From DATHTC01 sp035456465 (GTDB lineage: Bacteria; Actinomycetota; Thermoleophilia; Gaiellales; Gaiellaceae), in the NCBI GenBank assembly GCA_035456465.1, contig DATIDD010000018.1:62001-126000 (forward strand): 64,000 nt of DNA. Reading direction: 5' to 3'. This document shows, piece after piece, positions 24,474-32,537 of the stretch (its first letter is position 1; each line of letters begins with the position of its first letter). Under the pieces are notes generated by a model. The model was not told where the DNA came from. It was given only the letters and a program-made list of their open reading frames with translations, and did no database searches. A program made the position numbers and the translations under genes.

Positions 24474-24483
24474 AGCCTACGCT
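24474..24483. promoter_or_regulatory. Overlapping divergent -10 elements
   Basis: AGCCTACGCT holds TACGCT on the plus strand (24478-24483, six bases before GTG 24490) and TAGGCT on the minus strand (24479-24474, eight bases before GTG 24465). Two polymerases could not occupy it together. Confidence 0.6.
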
Positions 24484-24489
24484 GCGCAC

Positions 24490-25872
24490 GTGCTCCGGGC
24501 CGCGCTCGCCGTCGCAGCCGCGCTCGCCGTCGCCCCGGCGGCACAGGCGTCGCAGCGGTTCGACGTGCTCGTCGACCAGCCGTACCCGGGCGGCGGGGAG
24601 GCCGCGTTCGGCCTGCTCGTGCCGGACGCCGGGCCGACCACGAGCCACGCCCGCGCGCTGCGTTCGCTGCTCGCGGGGGAGGTGGTGAACTCGCTCCGAG
24701 GGGAGGCGCCGACGGGCGAGAGCGGCGTCACGACCGGCTCGCACGACCGCCCCGGGAGGATCTACGTCGAGCTCCCACAGGGCGGGACCCAGGCGAACGA
24801 CCGCCGGTACGGCGTCGTCGTCGCCGCGCCGGGGTTCCGGGGGCTCCTCACCTCCGACCGGACGCGGATCCCGGGACTCGTCTCGGTCGCGGACGTGGCG
24901 CCGACGGCGCTCGGCGAGGACGGGAGCCTCGGCTGGACCGCCCACGACGATCCCATCGCCTACCTCCGCGCCCTCGACGACCGCATCCGCGACAACGGCA
25001 CGGCCCGGCTGCCGGCCAGCCTGCTTGCCGGAGCGATCGTGGTCGTGCTCGCGCTGGTGCGCCCGCGGGCGGCAGTGTCCGCGCTCGCGACGGGCGCGCT
25101 CGCGAACCTCGTCCTCGGCGTCCTCGGGATCTCGTCGCCGTGGCTGACGATCCCGGCGATCGGGCTCGGGACGCTCGCCGGCCTGCTCGTCGCCCCGACG
25201 GGGCTGCTGCTCACCGGCACCGTCGCCGCGTACGGCCTGGCGATGGCGATCGACGCGTCCTGGGTCGCGCTGTCGCCGCTCGGGCCGACGCAGAACGCGC
25301 GCTTCTACGGAATCTCCAACCTGCTCGAGACGATGCTGCTGCCCGTCGCGCTCGCGGGCGGCGTGCTGCTCGCACGCAGGCTCGGCGTGCTCGGCTTCGC
25401 GGTCGCGGGGACGGTCGCGCTCGTGACCGTCGCGGGGAGCCGCTTCGGGGCCGACGCCGGCGGCGCGGTCGTCCTCCTCGCCGGCTTCGGCACGCTGCTG
25501 CTGGCGTCCCTGCCGCGGCGCGTCGCGATCGCCGCCATCGCCGCGCTCGTCCTCGTCACCGTCGCGGCGCTCGTGGTGGGGCCGGCGACGCACCTCGCCG
25601 GCGCCGACCTGCCCGCCGACCTCTGGGACCGGGTCACGCTCTCGTGGCGGCGCGCGACCGACGGCTGGGCCGTCGGGCTCGTCACCCTCGCCGCGCTCGC
25701 CGCCCTCGCGGTGCTCGTCGCCCGCGGCGCACGGCGGCCGCTCCCGCTCGCGATGGCGGTCGCGATCGCCGTTTCGATGGTCGTGAACGACTCGCCGCAG
25801 GACGTCGCGCTCGGCGGGCTGGTGGGCTGGCTGGCCGTCGCGCGGTGGGACGAGGTCTCCGGGCTACCATGA
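24490..25872 (+). CDS. Exported-domain plus multi-helix membrane protein, function unknown
   Basis: 460 residues. It begins with a signal-like helix (LRAALAVAAALAVAPAAQA). Residues 25-175 are an extracytoplasmic domain (FDVLVDQPYPGGGEAAFGLL, GVVVAAPGFRG, PGLVSVADVAPTALG) recalling a degenerate alkaline-phosphatase-like fold, without the metal ligands. The remainder has about nine hydrophobic helices. GISNLLETMLLPVAL and GSRFGADAGGAVVLLAGFG are the most polar intramembrane patches. Family not recognised. Its stop overlaps the htpX start (ATGA), so it leads an operon with htpX and pspAB; a link to envelope stress is inferred from that. The frame is open far upstream, but the shared promoter sets the start. 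Confidence 0.62.
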   Translation: MLRAALAVAAALAVAPAAQASQRFDVLVDQPYPGGGEAAFGLLVPDAGPTTSHARALRSLLAGEVVNSLRGEAPTGESGVTTGSHDRPGRIYVELPQGGTQANDRRYGVVVAAPGFRGLLTSDRTRIPGLVSVADVAPTALGEDGSLGWTAHDDPIAYLRALDDRIRDNGTARLPASLLAGAIVVVLALVRPRAAVSALATGALANLVLGVLGISSPWLTIPAIGLGTLAGLLVAPTGLLLTGTVAAYGLAMAIDASWVALSPLGPTQNARFYGISNLLETMLLPVALAGGVLLARRLGVLGFAVAGTVALVTVAGSRFGADAGGAVVLLAGFGTLLLASLPRRVAIAAIAALVLVTVAALVVGPATHLAGADLPADLWDRVTLSWRRATDGWAVGLVTLAALAALAVLVARGARRPLPLAMAVAIAVSMVVNDSPQDVALGGLVGWLAVARWDEVSGLP

Positions 25873-26771
25873 CGGAGATGAAGCGGCGCGCATACGGGCG
25901 CGATCTCGGCCTCTCGTTGCGGATGCTCCTGACGACGGGGCTGCTCGGCCTGCTCTACGTCGTGTTCGCCGTCGTCCTCTTCTACGTCCTCGACGCGGGC
26001 GTGGTGATGATGGCGGTGATCGTCGGCGGGCTGGCCCTGTTCCAGTACTTCACCTCCGACAAGATCGCGCTCGCTGCGTCCGGCGCGAAGGTCGTCGAGG
26101 CGAACGACGCGCCCGAGCTCCACGCGATGGTCGAGCGTCTCTGCGCGATGGCCGATCTGCCCAAGCCGCGCGTCGCGGTGATCCCGACGGACATGCCGAA
26201 CGCCTTCGCGACGGGCCGCAGCCCCAAGCACTCCGCCGTCGCCGTCACCGAGGGGCTCTGGCGCCGGCTGGAGCCGCGCGAGGTCGAGGGCGTGCTGGCG
26301 CACGAGCTCTCGCACATCGCCAACCGCGACGTGCTCGTGATGACGCTCGCGAGCTTCTTCGCGATGCTCGCCGGGATGCTCACGCGGATGGGAATGTGGG
26401 GCGGGATGATGGGCGGAGGCCGGCGGGACAACAACGGCGGCGCGCCCGTGTGGCTGATCGTCATGCTCGTCTCGATCCTCACCTACGTGCTCAGCTTCAT
26501 CCTGATCCGGACGATCTCGCGCTACCGCGAGTACGCCGCCGACCGTGGCGCCGCGCTGATCACGGGCGCGCCCGAGAACCTGATGTCGGCGCTCCAGAAG
26601 ATCTCCAGCGGCATCGCCCAGATCCCGCAGCGCGACCTGCGGCAGGTCGAGGCGATGAACGCGTTCTTCATCGTCCCGAGCGTCAAGGAGCTGTTCGCGA
26701 CGCACCCGCCGATGGAGAAGCGCCTCGCGCGCCTGGCCGCGATCGCGCGCGAGATGGGCCGCCCCGTCTAG
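25869..26771 (+). CDS. htpX: Membrane zinc protease HtpX
   Basis: 300 residues of the M48B family, a membrane protease that removes damaged membrane proteins. There are two N-terminal transmembrane helices (MLLTTGLLGLLYVVFAVVLF and VVMMAVIVGGLALFQYF), the zinc motif HELSH near residue 141, and two more helices (VMTLASFFAMLAGML and VWLIVMLVSILTYVLSFILI). The third zinc ligand region is YREYAADRGAALITG. The C-terminus ends with the usual FATHPPMEKRLARL. ATG 25869 overlaps the upstream stop (ATGA). pspAB follows 25 bases later, so this is the actinobacterial htpX-pspAB envelope-stress pair. A second in-frame ATG at 25878 is possible. Confidence 0.95.
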   Translation: MTEMKRRAYGRDLGLSLRMLLTTGLLGLLYVVFAVVLFYVLDAGVVMMAVIVGGLALFQYFTSDKIALAASGAKVVEANDAPELHAMVERLCAMADLPKPRVAVIPTDMPNAFATGRSPKHSAVAVTEGLWRRLEPREVEGVLAHELSHIANRDVLVMTLASFFAMLAGMLTRMGMWGGMMGGGRRDNNGGAPVWLIVMLVSILTYVLSFILIRTISRYREYAADRGAALITGAPENLMSALQKISSGIAQIPQRDLRQVEAMNAFFIVPSVKELFATHPPMEKRLARLAAIAREMGRPV

Positions 26772-26796
26772 CCGCCCGCTCCCGCGCCGCCGAGCT

Positions 26797-27366
26797 TTGG
26801 GGTTCCTCGACGTGCTCTTCGGTCGCAAGCGGCTCAAGGAGGCGCGACGCGACGACCTCTTTGCCCTCTCGACCGCGCGGGTGACGCTGGAGGTCGAGCT
26901 CGGGCTGCGGCCGGCCGGGAAGGCGGGCGTCTGCTTCAAGCCGCTCTCGGCGGGCGACTTCGTCCGCGCGGAGAACGAGATGACCGCGCTGCTCGAGGCC
27001 GTCGCCGCCTCCTCCGGCTCCCGCCTGCGCCGTAGCTCGGACGAGTACGGATTCGAGTGGGTCGTGGTCGAGGACTCGGACTTCGAGGACCTCGTGACCG
27101 CGGTCCACGCCGTCGGGCAGGAGCTCGCGTCGCGCGGCTTCGGCTCGCAGCTGCTCGCGGCCCTGTTCCGCTTCGACGGCGGCGCGAGCCCCGTGTACTT
27201 CGTCTACGGGTACAAGCGCGGCGCGTTCTGGCCGTTCGTCCCCACGGGCTCCGAGCAGGAGCGGGACAACGCGAAGGAGCTGGAGCTGAAGGCGAAGCTC
27301 GAGCGGGAGCTGCCGATCGAGCAGGACCTGTCCCGCTGGTTCGGGTTGTTCGGTGCCCCGGTCTGA
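26797..27366 (+). CDS. pspAB: PspA-associated protein PspAB
   Basis: 189 residues, recognised as PspAB by its N-terminus GFLDVLFGRKRL and by LEVELGLRPAGKAGVCFKP, YGFEWVVVEDSDFEDLV and the C-terminal DLSRWFGLFGAP. PspAB proteins accompany PspA, PspAA and HtpX in actinobacteria and are thought to act in the membrane-stress response; the molecular role is not established. Soluble, no signal. The TTG start at 26797 gives the conserved N-terminus. It overlaps the downstream MFS gene by 14 bases. The pspA-pspAA pair lies 2-3 kb away on the other strand. Confidence 0.88.
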   Translation: MGFLDVLFGRKRLKEARRDDLFALSTARVTLEVELGLRPAGKAGVCFKPLSAGDFVRAENEMTALLEAVAASSGSRLRRSSDEYGFEWVVVEDSDFEDLVTAVHAVGQELASRGFGSQLLAALFRFDGGASPVYFVYGYKRGAFWPFVPTGSEQERDNAKELELKAKLERELPIEQDLSRWFGLFGAPV

Positions 27367-28531
27367 ATGGCGGGCGGGCCGCGCCCGTGTCGCGGTCACG
27401 TTCGTGTTCTTCGCCCACGGGGCGCTGTTCGGGACGTGGGTGGCTCGGATCCCGGCGGTCAAGGCCGACCTGGGGCTGGGGGAGGCGGAGCTGGGAGTCG
27501 CGCTCGCCGGTGCCGCGATCGGGACGCTCGCCGCGCTCCCCGTCGCGGGCGTGACGACGGCGCGACGCGGCAGCCGCAGCGGCACCGCCTGGGGGCTGCC
27601 CGTGTTCGCGGCGCTCCTGCCGCTGCTCGCGCTCGCGCCCAGCCTCCCGACGCTGTTCCTCGCGCTGTTCGCGTTCGGCGCCGCCGCGGCGATGCTCGAC
27701 GTCGCGATGAACGCGCACTCGCTCGCGGTGGAGCAGGTGCGCGGCCGGCCGATCCTGTCGAGCTTCCACGCCGGGTGGAGCTTCGGCGGGCTCGCGGGCG
27801 CGGCGCTCGGGGCGGCCGCGGCGGCGTCCGGGCTCGATCCGGTCGCGAACTTCGTGCTCGCGGCCGTGATCTTCGGCGTCCCCGGGCTCGCGCTGGGGCG
27901 GCTGCTGCTGCCCGCGGAGGCCGACCGCCCCGAGGCGCCTCCGCGGCTTGCCAAGCCGCCCCGCCGTCTCGCCGCGCTGGCGGTGCTCGCGTTCTGCGGC
28001 CTGTTCGCGGAAGGGGCGGCGGCCGACTGGAGCGCGGTCTACCTCGACGAGTCAGTCGGCTCGAGCGCGGGCACCGCGGCGCTCGCGTACGCGTGCTTCT
28101 CGATCGCGATGGCGGTGACCCGCCTTGCCGGCGACCGGCTGACGACGCGGTGGGGCCCGGTCACGGTGACGCGCGTCGGCGCGCTGCTCGCGGCCGCGGG
28201 CCTGTGGGCGGCAATCGTCGTCGGCACCGTGCCGGCCGCCATGGTCGCATTCGCGTGCATGGGTGTCGGGATCGCGACGGTCGTCCCCATCGTCTTCCGC
28301 GCCGCGGGCTCGATCCCCGGGCTCCCCGCGGGCGCCGGAATCGCCGCGCTGACGACGGTGGGCTACGCGGGGTTCCTCGTCGGCCCGCCGCTGATCGGCG
28401 TCGTGGCGGAGGCGACGAGCCTGCCCGCGGCGCTGGGGATCGTGGTCGCGCTCCTGCTCCTGCTGGCGTCGCTGGCGCGCGCGACGCGCCCCGCGTCGGA
28501 GCGGCTCGAGCCCGCCGTGGCGGAGGCGTGA
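27353..28531 (+). CDS. MFS transporter
   Basis: 392 residues with about twelve hydrophobic helices and the major-facilitator pattern. The first helix is VAVTFVFFAHGALFGTWVARIPAVKADLGL. A conserved AMLDVAMNAHSLAVEQ follows helix 4, and FHAGWSFGGLAGAALGA follows helix 5. These features match the YbjJ/fucose-permease-like branch, often of unknown substrate. GTG 27353 starts within the 3' end of pspAB, so the genes are coupled. At the 3' end, a GTG overlapping the stop (GTGA at 28528) opens what looks like the remnant of a further gene. Confidence 0.85.
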   Translation: MPRSEWRAGRARVAVTFVFFAHGALFGTWVARIPAVKADLGLGEAELGVALAGAAIGTLAALPVAGVTTARRGSRSGTAWGLPVFAALLPLLALAPSLPTLFLALFAFGAAAAMLDVAMNAHSLAVEQVRGRPILSSFHAGWSFGGLAGAALGAAAAASGLDPVANFVLAAVIFGVPGLALGRLLLPAEADRPEAPPRLAKPPRRLAALAVLAFCGLFAEGAAADWSAVYLDESVGSSAGTAALAYACFSIAMAVTRLAGDRLTTRWGPVTVTRVGALLAAAGLWAAIVVGTVPAAMVAFACMGVGIATVVPIVFRAAGSIPGLPAGAGIAALTTVGYAGFLVGPPLIGVVAEATSLPAALGIVVALLLLLASLARATRPASERLEPAVAEA

Positions 28532-28630
28532 CGCTCCTCGACGAGGTGCTGCCGCGCCGGCACGTGCGCTCGCGGCACGAGCCGGCGGTGCGTGCGACCG
28601 CGGCGCGCCGCCCGGCGGTGCGCAGGTCGC
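28528..28630 (+). pseudogene. 5' fragment of a lost gene
   Basis: A GTG overlapping the MFS stop opens VTLLDEVLPRRHVRSRHEP, the kind of N-terminus seen in small SRPBCC/DUF2867-like proteins. Sense loses coding character within about 25 codons and runs into the opposing lipocalin-like gene. Likely the start of a gene whose rest was deleted; identification is tentative. Confidence 0.35.
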
Positions 28631-29083
28631 CTAGGAACCCGCCGGGAACGGTCGCGGCTCCTCGCGTCGCCACCGGAACTCGTAGGACAGGGACGCCCCG
28701 CCGGCTTCGATCGGTGGAGTGCGGAGCACGAGCTCGTCGCCGGCCACGACGAAGGAGCGGGCCTGCTCGCTCCCGACCCAGTTCGGGAACAGGCTCATCG
28801 CGACGTGATGGACGACGACGTCGCCTCTGACCTCGTAGGAACCGCAGTACGCGACGTAGCCCGAGAACGCCTCGGCGCGCTCCGCCTCGCTCCCGCCGAG
28901 GAGATCCGCCGTCCCGAGCGCGCCGCGGTCGCCGGCACAGAGCTGCGCGGCCATCCAGCCGCCCTCCGTGTACACGAGGCTGCCTCGTGCATCCGCGCCG
29001 AAGGGGTACGTGAGCGAGCCGTCGTGCGCGCGGGCGACGTAGGACACCAGCCGCCATCGCCCGCAGAGCTGCTCGCCGGTCAC
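28631..29083 (-). CDS. Lipocalin-like domain protein
   Basis: 150 residues with the lipocalin-like signature GRWRLVSYVARAHDGSLTYPFGADARGSLVYTEGG at the start, as four-to-eight beta strands, ending SYEFRWRRE. The family forms small cytoplasmic beta barrels found next to diverse enzymes; ligand unknown. GTG 29083 is preceded by TAGGAT six bases upstream and no ribosome binding site, so it is probably leaderless. It interrupts the space between the MFS gene and the pspAA gene without overlapping either. No cofactor or catalytic residues are recognisable. Confidence 0.78.
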   Translation of the reverse strand: MTGEQLCGRWRLVSYVARAHDGSLTYPFGADARGSLVYTEGGWMAAQLCAGDRGALGTADLLGGSEAERAEAFSGYVAYCGSYEVRGDVVVHHVAMSLFPNWVGSEQARSFVVAGDELVLRTPPIEAGGASLSYEFRWRREEPRPFPAGS

Positions 29084-29089
29084 CGACGC

Positions 29090-29095
29090 ATCCTA
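29090..29095 (-). promoter_or_regulatory. -10 element of the lipocalin-like gene
   Basis: TAGGAT on the minus strand, six bases before GTG 29083. Confidence 0.5.
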
Positions 29096-29372
29096 GGGCG
29101 CCTCTCGGACCGCGATCCGCGGCGCTCGGGTCGGACCGCGGCGTCCGTCCCGGACCACAATTCAGCGAGCCGGGTGCGCTTTCGTCCTCCGAACCGGTGG
29201 GCTTTCGGCCTCCGCCTTGCGGCGTCTTCCTACGGTCTACCGGCGCGGGCTCGTCCTACTCGCGTCCCGTGCTCGCTGCGTCGACGACGCTATCCGGCCG
29301 CCCGTGGAGGCGTCAACCCGGCGCCGGCCACGTTGCCGGAATTTGCGGCCTTTCGTTGCGCACGGGTCGTGG

Positions 29373-29663
29373 CTAGGGGGTCGGCAGGTCCGGGATCAGC
29401 CCGGCCTCGGAGAAGAGCTGCCGCGTCTCCTCCAGGGTGAGGTCGCTGGGCGGGATGATCACGTCCGACGGGTGCAGGTCGTCCGCCGGCAGCGCCTCGC
29501 CCTCCGACTCCACGAGCCGCCACATCTCGTCCAGCCGCGCATCGAGCTCCTCCTCGTCTTCGCGCTCGAGCGCCGCGACCGCCTCGTCGTCGAGCTCGTC
29601 GAGCCGGGCCAGCACCTCGTCGCCGACCTGGTACTGCCCCTTGTTCATCAGCCTCACGATCAC
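29373..29663 (-). CDS. pspAA: PspA-associated protein PspAA
   Basis: 96 residues, recognised as PspAA: MIVRLMNKGQYQVGDEVLA at the start, a central acidic stretch (LDELDDEAVAALEREDEEEL), and FSEAGLIPDLP at the end. PspAA is the small partner encoded directly after PspA in actinobacteria and is thought to regulate PspA. GTG 29663 overlaps the pspA stop (GTGA), so the two are coupled. About 290 bases downstream contain no gene that I can support. Together with htpX and pspAB this gives the full set of partners within 5 kb. Confidence 0.9.
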   Translation of the reverse strand: MIVRLMNKGQYQVGDEVLARLDELDDEAVAALEREDEEELDARLDEMWRLVESEGEALPADDLHPSDVIIPPSDLTLEETRQLFSEAGLIPDLPTP

Positions 29664-30388
29664 TGCCCCAGCTCCTTCTGCGGCGCGCCGGCGCCGATCT
29701 CGGCCTTCAGCTGCTCGAGCTCGGCGTCGACCTGGCTGGACGAGGACATCGCCTCGAGCTCGCGGTCGAGCTGCGTCTTGTCGGAGGTGAAGTCCTCGAG
29801 CGTCCCGGCCGCGGTGAGCTCCTCGATCGCCGACGCGCGCGCCTGCATCTGCTCGGTCTTGTCGCGCGCCCGCTGGATCGCGAGCCCGGTGTCGGCCATC
29901 TGCTCGCCGATCCCCGTCGCCGCCTCGCCGATCCGCACCTGCGCCTCGGCGGCGGAGTACTCGGCCTTGATGACCTCCTTCTGGGACCGGAAGGCCTCGA
30001 TCTTCGCCGAGAGCTGCTTCTCGGAGGCCACCAGCCGCTCCTGCTGCTGCTCGAGCCCCGTGATCTGCTCGTCGAGCCCGCGGAGCTGCGACTGCACCGC
30101 CGACTTCCGTTCGAGCGCCTGCCGCGCGAGGTCCTCGCGGCCGCTCCCGACCGCCTCGCGCGCCTGCGATTCCAGCCTCACGACGGACTGCTCGAGCTGG
30201 GTCGCCTGCAGCTGGAGGCGCTTCTTGGCGGTGGTGACGTCGGCGACGCCGCGCTTCACGTCCTGGAGCATCTGGAGCTGCTTCTCGTACGAGTAGTCGA
30301 GCGTCTCGCCGGGGTCCTCCGCCCGGTCGAGCAGCTTCGACAGCTTCGCCTTCACCACGGTGGAGGCGCGCGACATCAGGCCGGCCAT
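29660..30388 (-). CDS. pspA: Phage-shock protein A (PspA/IM30 family)
   Basis: 242 residues, almost wholly helical coiled coil, as expected of the ESCRT-III-like PspA family that coats and stabilises the inner membrane. The N-terminal segment MSRASTVVKAKLSKLLDRAEDP is the amphipathic membrane-binding helix; DYSYEKQLQMLQDVKRGVADV follows. A long coiled coil runs to residue 200, and the C-terminal tail is acidic and Ser-rich. ATG 30388 has an excellent ribosome binding site (GAGGAGGACGG). It is followed by pspAA with a 4-base overlap. The neighbouring MBL gene diverges from it. Probably induced by membrane damage; regulator not seen. Confidence 0.93.
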   Translation of the reverse strand: MAGLMSRASTVVKAKLSKLLDRAEDPGETLDYSYEKQLQMLQDVKRGVADVTTAKKRLQLQATQLEQSVVRLESQAREAVGSGREDLARQALERKSAVQSQLRGLDEQITGLEQQQERLVASEKQLSAKIEAFRSQKEVIKAEYSAAEAQVRIGEAATGIGEQMADTGLAIQRARDKTEQMQARASAIEELTAAGTLEDFTSDKTQLDRELEAMSSSSQVDAELEQLKAEIGAGAPQKELGQ

Positions 30389-30421
30389 CCGTCCTCCTCG
30401 TTCTTCCTCGGGGTCGCGAAG

Positions 30422-30427
30422 TAGCCT
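30422..30427 (+). promoter_or_regulatory. -10 element of the MBL hydrolase gene
   Basis: TAGCCT, nine bases before GTG 30437, no ribosome binding site. Confidence 0.45.
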
Positions 30428-30436
30428 ACTCGGGCC

Positions 30437-31102
30437 GTGGTCGTCGAGCGGAGCATGGATCCGAGGTGGCTGTCGAACGCGTACCTGGTCGCGGACGACC
30501 CGGGCGGCGTGTGCGTGTTCGTCGACAGCGGGGCGCCGCTCGAGCCGTTGCTCCGCGTCGTGGAGGAGGAGCGGCTGACGCCGACGCACCTGCTCGTCAC
30601 CCACGCGCACCCCGACCACGTCGCCGGGAACGACGAGCTCGTCGAGCGCTTCGGGATCCCGGTCGAGCGAGGCGCGGTCGAGACGGGCGGGCTCCGGATC
30701 GACGCGCTCCCCACGCCCGGGCACTCCGACGACGGCGTCGCGTTCGTCGTCAACGAAACCGTCTGCCTCACCGGCGACACGCTGTTCAAGGGCTCCGTCG
30801 GCGGCGGCGACTTCGACGTCGTCCGCCGCTCGGTGATGGACGTGCTGATGCCGCTGCCGCCCGAGCTCCGGGTGCTCCCCGGCCACACCGACGAGACGAC
30901 GATCGGCGCCGAGTGGGAGACGAACCCGTTCGTCCGCGTGTGGGGCGGTCTCGACCCCGAGGGAGACGAGCCGTGCCGCGTCCACGGCCGGCCGGCGACG
31001 CTCGTCGTCTGGTCGCCGGACTACGACGGCAAGGGCAAGGCATGGGTGCGCTTCGCCGACGGCCGCGACGCGATCGTCGGCGGCTCCCGCGTCGAGCGCT
31101 AG
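30437..31102 (+). CDS. Metallo-beta-lactamase-fold hydrolase (glyoxalase II-like)
   Basis: 221 residues with all five MBL motifs: THAHPDHVAG (HxHxDH) near residue 56, PTPGHSDDG, the bridging Asp in LTGDTLFKGSVG, and LPGHTDETT. Most similar in layout to the glyoxalase II group, which hydrolyse thioesters or lactones. The C-terminal 50 residues (ATLVVWSPDYDGKGKAWVRF) form a small extra beta domain. Substrate unknown. It is divergent from pspA and convergent with a small kinase, whose stop codon shares the bases CTAG with its own. Start GTG 30437 is supported by the -10 at 30422-30427. Confidence 0.85.
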   Translation: MVVERSMDPRWLSNAYLVADDPGGVCVFVDSGAPLEPLLRVVEEERLTPTHLLVTHAHPDHVAGNDELVERFGIPVERGAVETGGLRIDALPTPGHSDDGVAFVVNETVCLTGDTLFKGSVGGGDFDVVRRSVMDVLMPLPPELRVLPGHTDETTIGAEWETNPFVRVWGGLDPEGDEPCRVHGRPATLVVWSPDYDGKGKAWVRFADGRDAIVGGSRVER

Positions 31103-31605
31103 CTCGCGAGCACCAGGTCGGCGCGCTCCTGCGGGCGGATCGTCTCCCGGTACCGGCGCTGCGCCGGGAGGTAGCGCGCGCGGTAGCGCTCGACGACGAC
31201 GTCCCTGCCGCCGAACCGCTCGGCGTCGCGGACGAGCGCGCGGCGGAGCGTCTCCTCCGGCTCGCACTCGAGGTAGACGACGAAGCTCCAGAGCGGCGCG
31301 AGCTCGGGTCGCTGGAGGAAGACGCCGTCGGCGACGACCGGCGTCGGCGCAGCTGCGACGGCGGCGGCGAACGCGTCGACGTCGAAGGAGTCCTCGAAGT
31401 AGCCGCCGGGCGACAGGGCCCCCTGCCGGTAGCGCTCGTCGCGCGGCCGCAGGAACGCGTCGATCGTCAGCCGCGTCGGACGGCGCCCGATCCGGGCGAG
31501 CTCCGCGGCCAGCGCGTCGGCGAACGTCGTCTTCCCGGCCACGTCCGGGCCATCGACGGCGACGCGCGCCGTTGCCGGCAGCGCCGCCGCCAGCGCGGCG
31601 ATCAC
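31099..31605 (-). CDS. Uridine kinase/phosphoribulokinase-like P-loop kinase
   Basis: 168 residues, short for a uridine kinase. Walker A GPDVAGKTTFAD lies near residue 20, TIDAFLRPRDERYRQG follows at the catalytic Asp region, and GVFLQRPELAPLWSF and RDVVVERYRARYLPA form the lid region. These match the phosphotransferase family of uridine kinase, pantothenate kinase and phosphoribulokinase. The nucleoside or small alcohol substrate is unknown. GTG 31605 overlaps the upstream DUF72 stop (GTGA), making a three-gene operon with an aminotransferase. Its stop overlaps the stop of the opposing MBL gene. Confidence 0.8.
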   Translation of the reverse strand: MIAALAAALPATARVAVDGPDVAGKTTFADALAAELARIGRRPTRLTIDAFLRPRDERYRQGALSPGGYFEDSFDVDAFAAAVAAAPTPVVADGVFLQRPELAPLWSFVVYLECEPEETLRRALVRDAERFGGRDVVVERYRARYLPAQRRYRETIRPQERADLVLAS

Positions 31606-32537
31606 GGCGTCGCCGGGACGCCGGCGCCGTGCAGGACGCGCGCGAGGGCGAGGCCGTTCTCGGGCCCCTGTGCCAGCCGGCGGTCGCCGCGCGGGCTCGG
31701 GCCGTACGCGTTCGTGTTCATCAGCGCGTACGCCTGCTCGGCCCTCTGCGCCAGCCCTCGCATCGGCTCGACCCACTCCTCCAGCTCGTCCTCGGGGTAG
31801 AGGTAGTCGAAGCGGTCGGCGGCGGTCCCGCCGCGGACGTTCCAGGTCTTCGCGTTGCGGCCGTGGAAGCGGACGTAGGCGGTCGGGGAGGTGAGGGCGA
31901 CCACGGTCGGGATGAGGTTCTTCGCCTCCGACCGCGGCGCGTCGACGACCACGTTCCCGTACCCGTGCTCGTCGAGGAACGCGAGCGTGTCGGCACGGTG
32001 CTCGTCCTCGAACCACGACCGGTGCCGGAACTCGACGACCGCGTCGTAGCCCTCGAGCTGCGCGCGCGCCCACTCCAGGTACTCGAGCGACCGCGGCTTC
32101 ACGACGACGTACGGCGCGAGCTGGAGCAGGATCGAGCCGAGCTTGCCCGCCTCGCGCAGGGGCTCCACCATCTCCCGGAACGCGCGGAAGACCACCGCGC
32201 GGGCCTCGCGGGGCATTCGCTCGACCCGGCCCCGCTCGTCCGGCTTGAGCGCCTGCTGCAGCTCCGGGGGCAGCACCTCGTGCTTGACGCCGTGACGCGT
32301 CATCGGGCCGAACGCCTTCACGTGGAAGACGAATCCATTTGGGACGGCGTCGGCCCACTTCGCTACCGTCTCCGGCGGCTGCAGCCGGTAGAAGGTCGAG
32401 TCGACCTCGACCGTGTCGAAGACGGTGGCGTAGTACGCGAGGCGCTCGGAGCCGGTGCGGACGCCGGGCGGGTAGAAGACCTTGGTCAACGCCTCGTCGG
32501 CGAACGAGCAGGTGCCGATGCGGATCGGCGTCGTCAC
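31602..32537 (-). CDS. DUF72 TIM-barrel protein
   Basis: 311 residues with the DUF72 signatures: IRIGTCSFADEALTKVFYPPG at the start, YYATVFDTVEVDSTFYRLQ, AVVEFRHRSWF near residue 180, and YVRFHGRNAKTW near the C-terminal part. The fold is a TIM barrel with conserved polar residues at the mouth, and members have been linked by homology to endonuclease-like folds, but no function is established. GTG 32537 overlaps the aminotransferase stop and its own stop overlaps the kinase start, both GTGA. Shared translation implies related roles of the three genes, yet no common pathway is evident. Confidence 0.9.
   Translation of the reverse strand: MTTPIRIGTCSFADEALTKVFYPPGVRTGSERLAYYATVFDTVEVDSTFYRLQPPETVAKWADAVPNGFVFHVKAFGPMTRHGVKHEVLPPELQQALKPDERGRVERMPREARAVVFRAFREMVEPLREAGKLGSILLQLAPYVVVKPRSLEYLEWARAQLEGYDAVVEFRHRSWFEDEHRADTLAFLDEHGYGNVVVDAPRSEAKNLIPTVVALTSPTAYVRFHGRNAKTWNVRGGTAADRFDYLYPEDELEEWVEPMRGLAQRAEQAYALMNTNAYGPSPRGDRRLAQGPENGLALARVLHGAGVPATP

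Noticed and set aside
21178..24489. Very long open frame continuing upstream of the membrane protein at 24490
   Set aside because: It is the GC-rich antisense of serS, the HAD, cytochrome c and membrane genes; all 1100 codons are Arg/Ala/Gly-rich without family signal. The start at 24490 is supported by its own promoter and signal peptide.
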